Source of the DNA: Thiohalomonas sp963783235
Lineage (GTDB): Bacteria; Pseudomonadota; Gammaproteobacteria; Thiohalomonadales; Thiohalomonadaceae
Reading direction: 5' to 3'
DNA: 64,000 nucleotides
Assembly (NCBI GenBank): GCA_963783235.1
Contig: CAWAMN010000001.1
Span: 2,390,542 to 2,454,541, forward strand
The notes below the pieces were generated by a model. It saw only the letters and a program-made list of their open reading frames with translations. It did no database searches and had not been told where the DNA came from. Each line of letters begins with the position of its first letter. The first letter of the stretch is position 1. Positions 46,438 to 55,633 of the stretch are shown one piece after another. Made by a program: the position numbers and the translations under genes.

Positions 46438-47589
46438 ATGCGACAAAGAGTCAGGGACCGGCTCAAGGGGTTACTGGGCCTGCTGCTTTTGACCAGTGGG
46501 TCCGCCCGTGCCGAGTATGAACTGAACTTCCCAAGCCCGGTGTCCAAGGGCGCCCGGCAAATCTACGATGTCCACATGCTCACGCTGGGAATCACCACGG
46601 TTCTCATGGTGATCGTCACGCTGATTATCGGCTACTCCGTTTGGCGGCATCGAAAGAGCCGGGGATTCAAGGCCGACCAGCACTTCCACGAAACCTGGTT
46701 CGGGCGCTGGGGCTGGATTCTGGTCCCTGTGCTGGTCTTGGGCATCGATCTCTCCATCGCCGGCTCCGCCCAAACCATTCTGAAACGCGTCTGGATGGCC
46801 CCGGAAGGGGAAAAGATGCTCGACATCAAGGTGACGGGGCATCAGTGGTGGTGGGAATACGACTACATCGACCATGGACTTAAAATCGAGAGTCGAGCCG
46901 AAGGGTTGCAGAAGGCCGGCAGGAACTACCTCCGTGAGGTGGATAACCCATTGGTCATTCCCACCGGAACGAAAGTCCGGTTTCTCCACACATCGGCGGA
47001 CGTGCTCCATGCGTTCTGGGTACCTTCCCTGGGTTTCAAAAAGGACGCCATTCCCGGTTACGTCACCGAAACATGGGCCGAAATCGATAAGGAAGGGGTC
47101 TATCGCGGTCAGTGTGCCGAGCTCTGCGGCACGTGGCACTCGCGTATGCCGGTAGTCGTCAATGCGGTAAGCCCGGATGAATTCGATCAGTGGCTGAAGG
47201 AGCGCAAGGAGGCCAAGCGTGCGGCCGCCGCCGAAGCCAACTCCGACAAGGAGTGGTCAAAAACCGAACTGTTCGCTCGGGGCAAGGAGACCTATAACTC
47301 CAAATGCTCCGCCTGCCACCAGGTGACCGGAGAAGGGATGCCGCCGGCGTTCCCGCCGCTGAAGGGCAGCAAGGTGGTCCTCGGCGACTTTGAAAAACAT
47401 GTAAGCACTGTCCTGAACGGTGTCCCCGGCACGGCGATGCAGCCCTGGAATCAACTTTCGGACCTGGATATCGCGGCCCTTCTCACCTACGAGCGTAACG
47501 CGTGGGGTAACGATACGGGAGATGTTATCCAGCCGGCGATGGTCGCCGCGGAACGCTCGAACAGCCAATCGGCCGCTAAAGAACCGTAG
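46438..47589 (+). CDS. coxB: Cytochrome c oxidase subunit II fused to a cytochrome c domain
   Basis: A 383-residue subunit II. After a signal peptide there are two membrane segments (about 40-65 and 82-105), then the CuA cupredoxin domain with the ligand set in QCAELCGTWHSRM (Cys, Cys, His, Met; about 224-236) and a C-terminal cytochrome c domain with CSACH (about 284-288). The added haem c makes this a caa3-type oxidase that can take electrons from soluble or membrane carriers, such as those fed by SoxXA. The start at 46438 is preceded by GAGGA. First structural gene of the cox operon. Confidence 0.93.
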   Translation: MRQRVRDRLKGLLGLLLLTSGSARAEYELNFPSPVSKGARQIYDVHMLTLGITTVLMVIVTLIIGYSVWRHRKSRGFKADQHFHETWFGRWGWILVPVLVLGIDLSIAGSAQTILKRVWMAPEGEKMLDIKVTGHQWWWEYDYIDHGLKIESRAEGLQKAGRNYLREVDNPLVIPTGTKVRFLHTSADVLHAFWVPSLGFKKDAIPGYVTETWAEIDKEGVYRGQCAELCGTWHSRMPVVVNAVSPDEFDQWLKERKEAKRAAAAEANSDKEWSKTELFARGKETYNSKCSACHQVTGEGMPPAFPPLKGSKVVLGDFEKHVSTVLNGVPGTAMQPWNQLSDLDIAALLTYERNAWGNDTGDVIQPAMVAAERSNSQSAAKEP

Positions 47590-47705
47590 CATCAGAGAGA
47601 GGCTGTCAGAGGCCCGGGCAAGTCGTTCTGTAACAGATGTTTTCCGCAGTGGATGGTTTTCCCTTAACCCGTCACTGCGCACCTGGTGATAAGGAGATCA
47701 ACACG

Positions 47706-49298
47706 ATGAACACAACGGCCGCTGCGATAGAAGCCGAACACCATGCGGCGCCGAGCGGTGTGCGGCGCTGGCTCTTCAGCACCAATCACAAGGATATCGG
47801 CACTCTTTACCTCATCTTCGCGCTGACCATGCTTTTCCTCGGCGGCATCAGCGCCATGCTGATCCGGGCCGAACTGTTCATGCCGGGGCTTCAGCTCCTT
47901 GAGCCCGACCTCTACAACAACCTCGTGACCAACCATGCGCTGTTGATGATCTTCGGAGCGGTTATGCCGGCCGCCGCGGGAATGGCCAACTGGATGATCC
48001 CGCTGATGATTGGCGCACCGGACATGGCCCTTCCCCGTATGAACAACCTCAGCTTTTGGCTCCTGCCCGCCGGCGCCACCATGCTGCTGTTGTCGTTTTT
48101 CATTCCTTTCTTCGGCGGCAGCAGTCAAGTCAATACCGGCTGGACCCTCTACCCTCCGCTCTCCCTCCAGGTGGGTATGGCGATGGATTTTCTCATCTTT
48201 GCACTGCACCTGATGGGTATCTCCTCGATTCTCGCTTCCATCAACATCATTGTGACGCTGCTCAACATGCGCGCACCGGGAATGACGCTGAAAAAAATGC
48301 CGATTTTCTGCTGGGCCTGGCTGATTACCGCGTTTCTCCTGATACTGGTCATGCCGGTGCTCGCCGGCGGCCTGACCATGCTCCTGTTCGATCGGCATTT
48401 CGGAACCAGTTTTTTCAATGCCGCCGGGGGTGGTGACCCGGTTCTGTTCCAGCATCTGTTCTGGTTTTTCGGCCATCCCGAGGTCTACATTCTTCTCCTG
48501 CCCTCGTTCGGCATTCTGGCCCATGTAATACCCACCTTTGCCCGAAAACCGCTGTTTGGCCGCAATGTCGTGATCGGTGCGCTGTTGGGTGTCGCGGCCC
48601 TGGGGATGGTTGTCTGGGCCCACCACCAGTACACCATCGGCATGTCCCTGGCTGCGGTTCAATATTTCATGGTCGCCACCATTCTGATCTCCATTCCGGT
48701 GGGCCTCATCGTATTCAGTTTCATTGCCACCATGTGGCGCGGCGCGATGACTTTCGAGACGCCAATGCTGTTTGCGATCGGGATTCTTCTCACCTTCACC
48801 TTCGGTGGCCTGTCGGGAATCATGCTGGCAGTCGTCCCTGCGGACATGCAGTACCACGACAGCATGTTCGTCGTCGCACACTTTCATTATGTGCTCTTGC
48901 CAGGCGCCGTTTTTGGCCTGTTGGCCGGCGTCTTCTACTGGCTCCCGAAGTGGACCGGGCGCATGTACAACGAGAGCCTCGCGAAGCTTTTTTTCTGGAT
49001 CAACATGATCGGCTTCAATCTCACCTTCTTTCCGCAGCATTTTCTCGGACTCGCAGGGATGCCGAGGCGCATTGCCGATTACAACGTCATCTTTACGGAG
49101 TTCAACGCGGTATCCAGTGTCGGTGCCTTTCTGTTTGGAGGGAGTTTCGTGCTGTTTGCCGTCATCGTGATACAGACGGTACTTGCCGGTCGCAAGGTCG
49201 AAGAGCCGGTCTGGGACAGTGCCCGGGGCCTCGAGTGGGAGTTGCCCTCACCGCCGCCGTTCCACAGCTGGCCCAAAGCACCCGTGATTGTCGATTGA
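47706..49298 (+). CDS. coxA: Cytochrome c oxidase subunit I
   Basis: A 530-residue 12-membrane-segment haem-copper oxidase subunit I. Conserved features: WLFSTNHKDIGTLY near the start, VTNHALLMIFGAVMP with a low-spin haem His ligand, the WFFGHPEVYILLLPSFG segment with the CuB His and cross-linked Tyr, AHHQYTIGM with the two further CuB His, and AHFHYVL with the haem ligands. Reduces oxygen to water and pumps protons. The ATG at 47706 follows AAGGAG. The key Glu of the D-channel type motif (PEVY context) is present, suggesting an A-type enzyme. Confidence 0.96.
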   Translation: MNTTAAAIEAEHHAAPSGVRRWLFSTNHKDIGTLYLIFALTMLFLGGISAMLIRAELFMPGLQLLEPDLYNNLVTNHALLMIFGAVMPAAAGMANWMIPLMIGAPDMALPRMNNLSFWLLPAGATMLLLSFFIPFFGGSSQVNTGWTLYPPLSLQVGMAMDFLIFALHLMGISSILASINIIVTLLNMRAPGMTLKKMPIFCWAWLITAFLLILVMPVLAGGLTMLLFDRHFGTSFFNAAGGGDPVLFQHLFWFFGHPEVYILLLPSFGILAHVIPTFARKPLFGRNVVIGALLGVAALGMVVWAHHQYTIGMSLAAVQYFMVATILISIPVGLIVFSFIATMWRGAMTFETPMLFAIGILLTFTFGGLSGIMLAVVPADMQYHDSMFVVAHFHYVLLPGAVFGLLAGVFYWLPKWTGRMYNESLAKLFFWINMIGFNLTFFPQHFLGLAGMPRRIADYNVIFTEFNAVSSVGAFLFGGSFVLFAVIVIQTVLAGRKVEEPVWDSARGLEWELPSPPPFHSWPKAPVIVD

Positions 49299-49438
49299 TC
49301 GGGAAGTTTCGGTGGGAACGGCTTCCCCGCAGTCAAGGCGGGGCGAAGAGGCCGTCGCCGGAGCCGTCGCCAAAGCGGACCGGCGCCTGAGAAGAGAGCC
49401 GAATCGGAAAGGGAAATCCCGGAGGAGCGGGAGAAGAA

Positions 49439-50014
49439 ATGAGCGAGGGATCGCACAACCGACGTACGGCCTGGAGGCTGTCGCTGATCGTGCTTGGCAT
49501 GTTCGGTTTCGGCTTTGCCATGGTGCCGCTCTACGGCCTGGTCTGCCAGGCGACCGGTATCCAGTCGGCAACGCCGGTGTTTGCAGCGGCGGAGGTGGAA
49601 GAGAGCGACGGAGGGCGCATGGTGACCGTGAAATTCGATGCCACTGTCAATGACAAGCTTCCTTGGGAGTTCTCTCCCAATGTACGCAGCGTGCGCGTAG
49701 CGGTGGGCAAAATGCATCGCGTCAGTTACAGCGCTCACAACCGTTCGGCCAGGCCGATCACCGGCCAGGCAATTCCGTCCGTCGTCCCGTGGCAGGCGAC
49801 GCGACATTTCAGTAAAACCGAGTGCTTCTGCTTTACCCAGCAGACCCTTAAGCCCGGGGAAACGAAGGAAATGCCATTGGCCTTTCTGGTGTCTCCGGAG
49901 TTGCCCGAGAATATCCACTCGCTGACCCTCTCCTATTCCTTTATGCGAGTGGAGGGCGAGCCGGCTGCGCCCGCACCGATAACCCCCCTGGCGTCCGGTG
50001 GAAGTCGTCCGTGA
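49439..50014 (+). CDS. ctaG: Cytochrome c oxidase assembly protein CtaG/Cox11
   Basis: A 191-residue membrane-anchored copper chaperone that delivers copper to CuB of subunit I. One N-terminal membrane segment (about 12-34) is followed by a periplasmic domain with the conserved copper-binding pair in KTECFCFTQQ (about 120-128), PWEFSP and LSYSF. AGGAGCGGGAG upstream supports the ATG. It lies between coxA and coxC, the usual order in proteobacteria. Confidence 0.93.
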   Translation: MSEGSHNRRTAWRLSLIVLGMFGFGFAMVPLYGLVCQATGIQSATPVFAAAEVEESDGGRMVTVKFDATVNDKLPWEFSPNVRSVRVAVGKMHRVSYSAHNRSARPITGQAIPSVVPWQATRHFSKTECFCFTQQTLKPGETKEMPLAFLVSPELPENIHSLTLSYSFMRVEGEPAAPAPITPLASGGSRP

Positions 50015-50043
50015 TGCAACGCAAACCCGCAGAGGAAACATCC

Positions 50044-50907
50044 ATGTCCTCCGAACATGCCGAGTATTTCGTCCCCGAACCGAGCCCTTGGCCCATCGTC
50101 GCCACCTCATCCGCCTTCGGGTTGCTACTGGGAGGGGCGCTGGCGATGAATGGCGTCGGCGCCGGTACGTACGTGATTCTGGCGGGGGCAGGCGGGCTCG
50201 CTTTTCTGCTTTATGCCTGGTTCGGGGATGTGGTTCGCGAAAGCCTGCGAGGCTGCTATAACGAACAGGTCGACCGTTCGTTCCGTCATGGGATGTTCTG
50301 GTTTATTGCCTCGGAGGTCTTCTTCTTTTTCGCCTTTTTCGGTTCGCTCTTCTACCTGCGAACGGTGGCGATTCCCTGGCTCGGAGGCGAGGGGTATCTG
50401 TCCCAGAGCCGAATGCTGTACGACAACTTTGCAGCCCAGTGGCCTACCGCCGGGCCCGAGCAACTTGGGGGGCCTTTCACTCCCATGGAAGCCTGGGGCG
50501 TACCGGCGATCAACACGGCCATTCTGCTGTCCAGTGGAGGGACCATCACCTGGGCGCACTGGGGGCTGAAGATGGAGCGCCGGGGACACCTGGTCTGGGG
50601 TCTTGCTGCGACGGTGCTGCTGGGCCTTGTCTTCGTGGGGATGCAGATTTGGGAATACCACGAGGCCTACACCCATCTGAACCTGACACTCATGTCCGGA
50701 GTATACGGATCATCGTTTTTCCTGCTGACCGGTTTCCATGGGTTTCATGTCACAGTGGGGGCGATCATGCTCGCGGCGATTCTCGGGCGTAGTCTCAAAG
50801 GTCACTTTCGTCCCGCCAACCATTTCGGCTTCGAAGCCGTCGCCTGGTACTGGCACTTTGTGGATGTGGTTTGGCTGGGTCTGTTCCTGTTTGTCTACCT
50901 TCTATGA
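50044..50907 (+). CDS. coxC: Cytochrome c oxidase subunit III
   Basis: A 287-residue integral membrane subunit III with seven membrane segments, the conserved FFFAFFGSLFYLR and YWHFVDVVWLGLF motifs and the Glu of the FIASEVFFF segment. Stabilises subunit I and may channel oxygen. The ATG at 50044 has AGAGGAAA upstream; a GTG at 50011 would overlap ctaG. The stop TGA abuts the stop of the antisense gene to form TGATCA. Confidence 0.93.
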   Translation: MSSEHAEYFVPEPSPWPIVATSSAFGLLLGGALAMNGVGAGTYVILAGAGGLAFLLYAWFGDVVRESLRGCYNEQVDRSFRHGMFWFIASEVFFFFAFFGSLFYLRTVAIPWLGGEGYLSQSRMLYDNFAAQWPTAGPEQLGGPFTPMEAWGVPAINTAILLSSGGTITWAHWGLKMERRGHLVWGLAATVLLGLVFVGMQIWEYHEAYTHLNLTLMSGVYGSSFFLLTGFHGFHVTVGAIMLAAILGRSLKGHFRPANHFGFEAVAWYWHFVDVVWLGLFLFVYLL

Positions 50908-51117
50908 TCAGGATGTGGCGCCGTGCGGCTCGATCAAGCCGAAAACGATGCTCAGTATGGCCAGCAGGAAGAGAAAGAAGGAGAGACCAATGCGCACGGT
51001 GAGTGCCCTGACAACGTGCCGATCATCCTTTTTTCCGCTGTTCCTCGCCAGATAGAACATCGCGTCGGCCAGGGAGAGAACAATGATTAACAGTGTCGCG
51101 ATCAGAAGATATTTCAT
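50908..51117 (-). CDS. DUF2909-type twin-membrane-segment protein, antisense within the cox operon
   Basis: A 69-residue protein with two membrane segments (about 3-22 and 44-65) and a short basic loop containing DDRHVVRALTVRIGLS, typical of the DUF2909 small proteins found beside cox genes in gammaproteobacteria. It is encoded opposite to coxC and SURF1, with its stop touching that of coxC, so no intergenic space remains. Likely a small oxidase-associated protein, function unknown. The ATG at 51117 follows a weak AGGA. Confidence 0.78.
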   Translation of the reverse strand: MKYLLIATLLIIVLSLADAMFYLARNSGKKDDRHVVRALTVRIGLSFFLFLLAILSIVFGLIEPHGATS

Positions 51118-51172
51118 CGGTTCGGTCCTGCCGTTCGGTACCGAATAAGGATAGGAGAGAAAGGCCAAGGCG

Positions 51173-51850
51173 ATGCGGCTGGTCATCGGCATCGGGATCG
51201 TCCTCCTCAGCGCCCTGTGTTTGCGGCTGGGGTTCTGGCAGCTCGACCGGGCAGAGGAGGCAGAGACGCGGAGCGCGCTGGTCCGTTCACGTGAAGCCCT
51301 TGAGCCTGTCCTCATCGAGGGACCTCAGGCCGGAGGAAGGGAACTGCTCTTCCGGCGGGCGATCGTGCGGGGGCGACTCGAAACCGACGATCGCTTCTGG
51401 GTCGCGGATCGAAAACAGGATGGCCGACGGGGATTCCATCAGATTGTGCCCCTTCACATCGCCGATAGCGAGATGCGAATTCTGGTGAACCGTGGCTGGG
51501 TCCCCAGCCCCCATGCGCCGAACGGAGAGGTTCCGCCCATCATGGAAATCGAGGGACTGCTCGTGCGCCCCGCCCTGCCTGCACTCCGTTTGGCCGGGCG
51601 GGAAGAGGATTTCGGTGACCAGTGGCCCTACCTGGATCCGGCACGCTATGCCGAAAGTCGCGATGTTCCGGTAGCGCCGCTGGTACTGGTCGGCGATAAG
51701 CGGCTTGCTCGTGACCTGCTCGAAGCCGAGTACAGCCGCGCCGACAAGTGGAGCATGCATATCGGATATGCCCTGCAGTGGTTCGCTTTCGCCGTGCTGT
51801 CGCTGCTGTTTCTCGTCGTCCTGGCCAAGACTTCACAAAAGGCGGACTGA
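51173..51850 (+). CDS. SURF1-family cytochrome oxidase assembly protein
   Basis: A 225-residue protein with membrane segments at both ends (about 3-22 and 198-220) and a central soluble domain, matching SURF1. Conserved segments are LGFWQLDRAEEAE (about 19), VADRKQDGRRGFHQIVPL (about 75), ILVNRGWVP (about 103) and HIGYALQWFAFA (about 195). SURF1 helps insert haem A into subunit I. The next ATG overlaps its stop, so the two genes are translationally coupled. Confidence 0.9.
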   Translation: MRLVIGIGIVLLSALCLRLGFWQLDRAEEAETRSALVRSREALEPVLIEGPQAGGRELLFRRAIVRGRLETDDRFWVADRKQDGRRGFHQIVPLHIADSEMRILVNRGWVPSPHAPNGEVPPIMEIEGLLVRPALPALRLAGREEDFGDQWPYLDPARYAESRDVPVAPLVLVGDKRLARDLLEAEYSRADKWSMHIGYALQWFAFAVLSLLFLVVLAKTSQKAD

Positions 51851-52452
51851 TGAAGCGACTTTCAGTGAGTTTCTGGTTGTTACTGGCCATCACGGCGGCA
51901 CCGGTGATTGGCGGCTGGGTGTTTTACCTCAATCCGCACTGGCTTCCGGACACCAGGGCCAATCGGGGCGAGTTGATCGATCCCGTGGTGGCGCTGCAGG
52001 AGCTCACCCTAAGGGATCGGACCGGCGCGGTGATCGCGCTTGGCAGGCCCGAGGGCCGGTGGAGGCTACTGCTTTCGGTCGATCAGTGCAGTGATGCCTG
52101 CCGCAGAGCGCTCTGGACAACACGCCAGGTGCGTCTGGCACTCGGAGAGGGACGCACACGCGTGGAGCGCCTTCTGGTGCTCGGCTCCGAACCGCCCCCG
52201 CAATTGGAGGCGTGGCTGCAAACCGAGCACCCCGGACTGCGGGTGGCTGCCCCTGAGGGAGAACGGCGCAAGCGAATGCAACAGCTCCTTGCAGCGGTCG
52301 GGGAAGCGTTTGCGGGTGACATCTTCGTTGTGGATCCGATGGGGAATCTGATGATGCGTTACACAGCCGGGACGCCCGGTGACGATATGCTGAGCGATTT
52401 TGAACGACTGCTGAAGATTTCCGAAAACTGGAGTGCCTATGCCAGCCACTGA
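51850..52452 (+). CDS. Sco/thioredoxin-like oxidase assembly protein
   Basis: A 200-residue protein with an N-terminal anchor (about 6-25) and a thioredoxin-like domain. VDQCSDACRR (about 77-86) shows a Cys-x3-Cys pair like the copper-binding CxxxC of Sco, and FVVDPMGNLMMRY (about 160) and the preceding IFVV strand also fit. The usual Sco His appears not to be clearly conserved, so copper binding is uncertain and it may be a redox partner instead. Overlaps SURF1 by one base and the ctaB start. Confidence 0.75.
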   Translation: MKRLSVSFWLLLAITAAPVIGGWVFYLNPHWLPDTRANRGELIDPVVALQELTLRDRTGAVIALGRPEGRWRLLLSVDQCSDACRRALWTTRQVRLALGEGRTRVERLLVLGSEPPPQLEAWLQTEHPGLRVAAPEGERRKRMQQLLAAVGEAFAGDIFVVDPMGNLMMRYTAGTPGDDMLSDFERLLKISENWSAYASH

Positions 52453-53338
52453 CATCGTATACGCGCCGACCACCGCCTCATGGAAACGCTATCTGTCGCT
52501 GACAAAGCCCAGGATCGTCGCCCTGATGCTATTCACGGCGTTGGTGGGAATGCTCCTGAGCATCGAAGGAACTGCAACACCCTGGGACCGGATCCTGTTC
52601 GGACTGCTCGGTATCGGACTGGCGGCAGGAGCCGGCGCGGTCGTCAACCATTTGCTTGATGTCCGTATCGATGCCGTCATGGAACGCACGCGACGCCGCC
52701 CGATGCCATCGGGGCATATCGACGGTGCCGGAGCCCTGGGCTTTGCCATCATTCTGGCGGCGAGCGCCATGGCGATACTCGCAGGTCTGGTCAACATCGT
52801 GAGTGCCGCACTCACCTTCGGCGCGATGATCGGCTATGCCATTGTCTACACTGTTTTTCTCAAGCGCACGACGCCGCAAAACATCGTCTGGGGCGGAGCG
52901 GCCGGGGCGTCACCACCGGTACTGGGAGCCGCCGCGATAACCGGCGAAGTCACGCTCGATGCGCTCTTGCTCTCACTGATCATCTTCATCTGGACACCGC
53001 CCCATTTCTGGCCGTTGGCGATCCATCGGGTGGATGATTACCGTCAGGCCAAGATCCCCATGCTGCCTGTCACCCATGGTCTTCGCTTCACGAAAACCCA
53101 GGTCCTCCTCTACAGCATCATGCTAATGGCGGTGACCCTACTCCCGTTTAGTACCCAAAGTGCCGGAGCACTCTACCTGACGGGAGTCGTTCCCCTGGGG
53201 TTAGGGTTCATCTGGCATGCATGGCGGCTATACCAAGGCAATGGGGCTGAACACGCCATGCCGACTTTCCGCTACTCGATCATCTATCTCTTCGGCCTGT
53301 TTGCACTTTTGCTCGGCGATCACTGGCTGCTGTTGTAA
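52439..53338 (+). CDS. ctaB: Haem O synthase (protohaem IX farnesyltransferase)
   Basis: A 299-residue polytopic enzyme of the UbiA superfamily that adds a farnesyl chain to protohaem IX. The first prenyl-binding motif is NHLLDVRIDAVMERTRRRPMP (about 66-86), the second is DDYRQAKIPMLPV (about 199), with TKPRIVALMLFTALVG at the start. The ATG at 52439 lies inside the preceding gene's end with GGAG five bases upstream. Product is the substrate for the CtaA gene at 55634. Confidence 0.94.
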   Translation: MPATDIVYAPTTASWKRYLSLTKPRIVALMLFTALVGMLLSIEGTATPWDRILFGLLGIGLAAGAGAVVNHLLDVRIDAVMERTRRRPMPSGHIDGAGALGFAIILAASAMAILAGLVNIVSAALTFGAMIGYAIVYTVFLKRTTPQNIVWGGAAGASPPVLGAAAITGEVTLDALLLSLIIFIWTPPHFWPLAIHRVDDYRQAKIPMLPVTHGLRFTKTQVLLYSIMLMAVTLLPFSTQSAGALYLTGVVPLGLGFIWHAWRLYQGNGAEHAMPTFRYSIIYLFGLFALLLGDHWLLL

Positions 53339-53593
53339 TCGCAAAAACCGCACCCGCCTGGAACTGGCAGGCGTCCGTCCGCGCAAACGTACCGCCGTCA
53401 TGTGCGAGCAGCCAATTCTTCTGATAATTGGACTCGTTCCATAAGCGACCCTCTCCGAGAGCAGGCAGCCCGTCCCGTTCTCTGGATTCCCTTCCAATTT
53501 GCGCTGCCGTTCACGCTTCAGCAAGAATTCGGTTTGAATTCTGCGGATTTTCATCTAGCGTATGGGGTTAGGCGTCGAAAATGGAAGAAAAAG

Positions 53594-54361
53594 GTGTCCT
53601 CGACAACAAGCGAAAAAAAAGTGGTCGACGCTGCGCTGTCGGCAGTTCCCGGTGCCTGGCGGTTCGATGATGAAGTTTCGAAGGGGTTTGATTCCCACGT
53701 CCGCAAAAGCGTGCCGTTCTACGAGGAAGTTCAGCGAATGGTCGTGGAATTAAGTGAATACTTCATCCGCGATCAGAGTGCCGTTTTCGATTTGGGATCA
53801 TCGACCGGTTCGACCCTTGAGCAGCTCAGTCAGGCTCACAGGCCTAAAGAGAACGTACAGTTCACAGGCATCGACGTCAGCGAACCGATGATTCGCGAGG
53901 CGAGAAAACGCTTGGAGGCACCAAACGTTCGATTCGTTCACCAGAATATCCTCGATGTCGAGTTCTCGCCGCCCGCCCACTTCGTCACGAGCCTCTTTAC
54001 CCTCCAGTTCCTGACCATCAGCGAACGCCGCGAACTCCTTGCCCGGGTAAGTGACGGAATGGTTGAAGGCGGAGGGTTGTGCATTGTGGAAAAAACGCGC
54101 GCGCAAACCGCGTTCTTCGAGGATATCTGGCTGGAGCTTCACTGGGACTACAAACGGCGCCAGGGACTTACGCCGGAGCAGATTCTGGAAAAGGCAAACA
54201 GCATCCGCGGGGTCCTGAACCCACTGACCACCGAGGAGAACATCGAGCTGCTGAACCAGACCGGATTCGATCGCGTCGAGGTGTTTTTCCGGTGGTACAA
54301 CTGGACCGGCTTCCTCGCAGTAAAGAATAACTGCCTGTCCAGTTTGCGGACCGGCCGGTAA
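53594..54361 (+). CDS. Class I SAM-dependent methyltransferase (CmoA-like)
   Basis: A 255-residue SAM-binding enzyme with motif I VFDLGSSTGSTLEQL (about 65-79), motif II GIDVSEPMI (about 95) and NILDVEF (about 120), and SVPFYEEVQRMVVELS upstream, the layout of CmoA, which makes carboxy-SAM for tRNA wobble uridine modification. Whether it is CmoA itself is not settled; the CmoB partner is not in the window. The GTG at 53594 starts the conserved region; an earlier GTG at 53402 would add 64 residues without homology. Next to haem genes by position only. Confidence 0.7.
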   Translation: MSSTTSEKKVVDAALSAVPGAWRFDDEVSKGFDSHVRKSVPFYEEVQRMVVELSEYFIRDQSAVFDLGSSTGSTLEQLSQAHRPKENVQFTGIDVSEPMIREARKRLEAPNVRFVHQNILDVEFSPPAHFVTSLFTLQFLTISERRELLARVSDGMVEGGGLCIVEKTRAQTAFFEDIWLELHWDYKRRQGLTPEQILEKANSIRGVLNPLTTEENIELLNQTGFDRVEVFFRWYNWTGFLAVKNNCLSSLRTGR

Positions 54362-54381
54362 ATCGAAAAAACATAGTTAGA

Positions 54382-55518
54382 ATGAGTGATTCCGAAACGT
54401 ATCCCGCCGATTTCCAACAGACGCAGAGCGGAACATCGCGGCGCATCGTTGTAAAAAAGGACAAAACCAACCCCCGTCGCGTGGCGTATCTCGCCCTGCT
54501 TTTATTTGCGACGGAGCCCTCAATGCCACTGTTGGTGGCGGGCTCCATCTTTGCACTCGCCGGCATTCTGTTCCACGGATGGGCCGCGGGTTACCTCGCC
54601 CGCGCCGGTTATGCCGAACGCGAATCGGTCCTTACCATCCGCGGCCCTTATCGCCACAACCGCAACCCCTATTATGTCGCGCACATGGTCATGGACTTGG
54701 GGTTTTTCTGCATGGCGGGGCTTCCCCTGCTCTATCTCTTCTATTTCCCTGTGATCTTCTCCGTCTATCGGCGCTGGGTCGTGAAGGAGGAACCCTTCCT
54801 CGAAAAGGAGTTTGGAGAGGATTACCGACAGTTCAAGGCAGAAGTACCCCGGTGGGGTCTTCGGTTGATTCCGGCGACGCCCAGAGGGCCGGAACAGACA
54901 TTTGACTGGGCAACCTTTCGTCTGAATCGCGAAGGGCACCGTGCACTGCCCCACCTGACCCTGGGCGCTGTGCTTCTGGCCTTTGCCTTCCTGGGAAGCC
55001 CGGTGGCAATGGTCGATCCGTTGGTGCTGGCCACGGTATTTGCGGCGTTTGTGGCGAGGCTCGTGATCGGGGATATCCGGGCCTTGAATAGCTCGGCTGT
55101 CAGTCCGGGATGGTCGCTTGCGACCCTTGCCGTGCTGACCATTGGGGGGATCTTTCTCTCTATTGCCCCCGTTTGGGAGCACTGGCCCCGAGTGCCATCG
55201 ATGGTATTCGGCGGTAGCGGTGCCTTGATGGGGCTCATCGTGGCAATTTCGCTGTTGCCAATGCAGCGTCCGCTGCTCGGTCGGCGAATGGAAAAGCTCC
55301 TGGAGCGCCCCGAATACCAATGGTACTTCCTTGGCCTGGGTCTTGGGCTGCTATCCGGCACCCTCGGCGGAGTATGGTTAGGCCTCTTGCTGCCGATCGC
55401 TCTCTGGATGTCGAAAATTGCCGGGCTTCTGTCCTCCTTCCATCTGGCCAAGCAAAGGTTCACCAGCTCTGCTGTCTTTCTGCTGTTTGCCATTTCCATC
55501 CTGATGGCTGCGGGTTAA
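54382..55518 (+). CDS. Isoprenylcysteine carboxyl methyltransferase/PEMT-like membrane protein
   Basis: A 378-residue polytopic protein. The first half (about 45-165) has the phospholipid/isoprenylcysteine methyltransferase fingerprint: GPYRHNRNPYYVAHMVMDLG (about 88-107) and EEPFLEKEFGEDYRQF (about 135). The second half (about 190-375) has six more hydrophobic segments not seen in simple ICMT enzymes. This second half is unfamiliar to me. Substrate unknown. It lies between the haem O synthase and the haem A synthase, next to another methyltransferase, 20 bases downstream of it on the same strand. Confidence 0.68.
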   Translation: MSDSETYPADFQQTQSGTSRRIVVKKDKTNPRRVAYLALLLFATEPSMPLLVAGSIFALAGILFHGWAAGYLARAGYAERESVLTIRGPYRHNRNPYYVAHMVMDLGFFCMAGLPLLYLFYFPVIFSVYRRWVVKEEPFLEKEFGEDYRQFKAEVPRWGLRLIPATPRGPEQTFDWATFRLNREGHRALPHLTLGAVLLAFAFLGSPVAMVDPLVLATVFAAFVARLVIGDIRALNSSAVSPGWSLATLAVLTIGGIFLSIAPVWEHWPRVPSMVFGGSGALMGLIVAISLLPMQRPLLGRRMEKLLERPEYQWYFLGLGLGLLSGTLGGVWLGLLLPIALWMSKIAGLLSSFHLAKQRFTSSAVFLLFAISILMAAG

Positions 55519-55633
55519 CAGACAGCACGACCTTCGCGACGAACGAATCGCCGGTCGCGGCGGCGTCCTCGTGCAGCCGACGCCAAAATATCAATGACTT
55601 GCACCCCGCTCGGGATTTTGCCTGTTCGATGCT

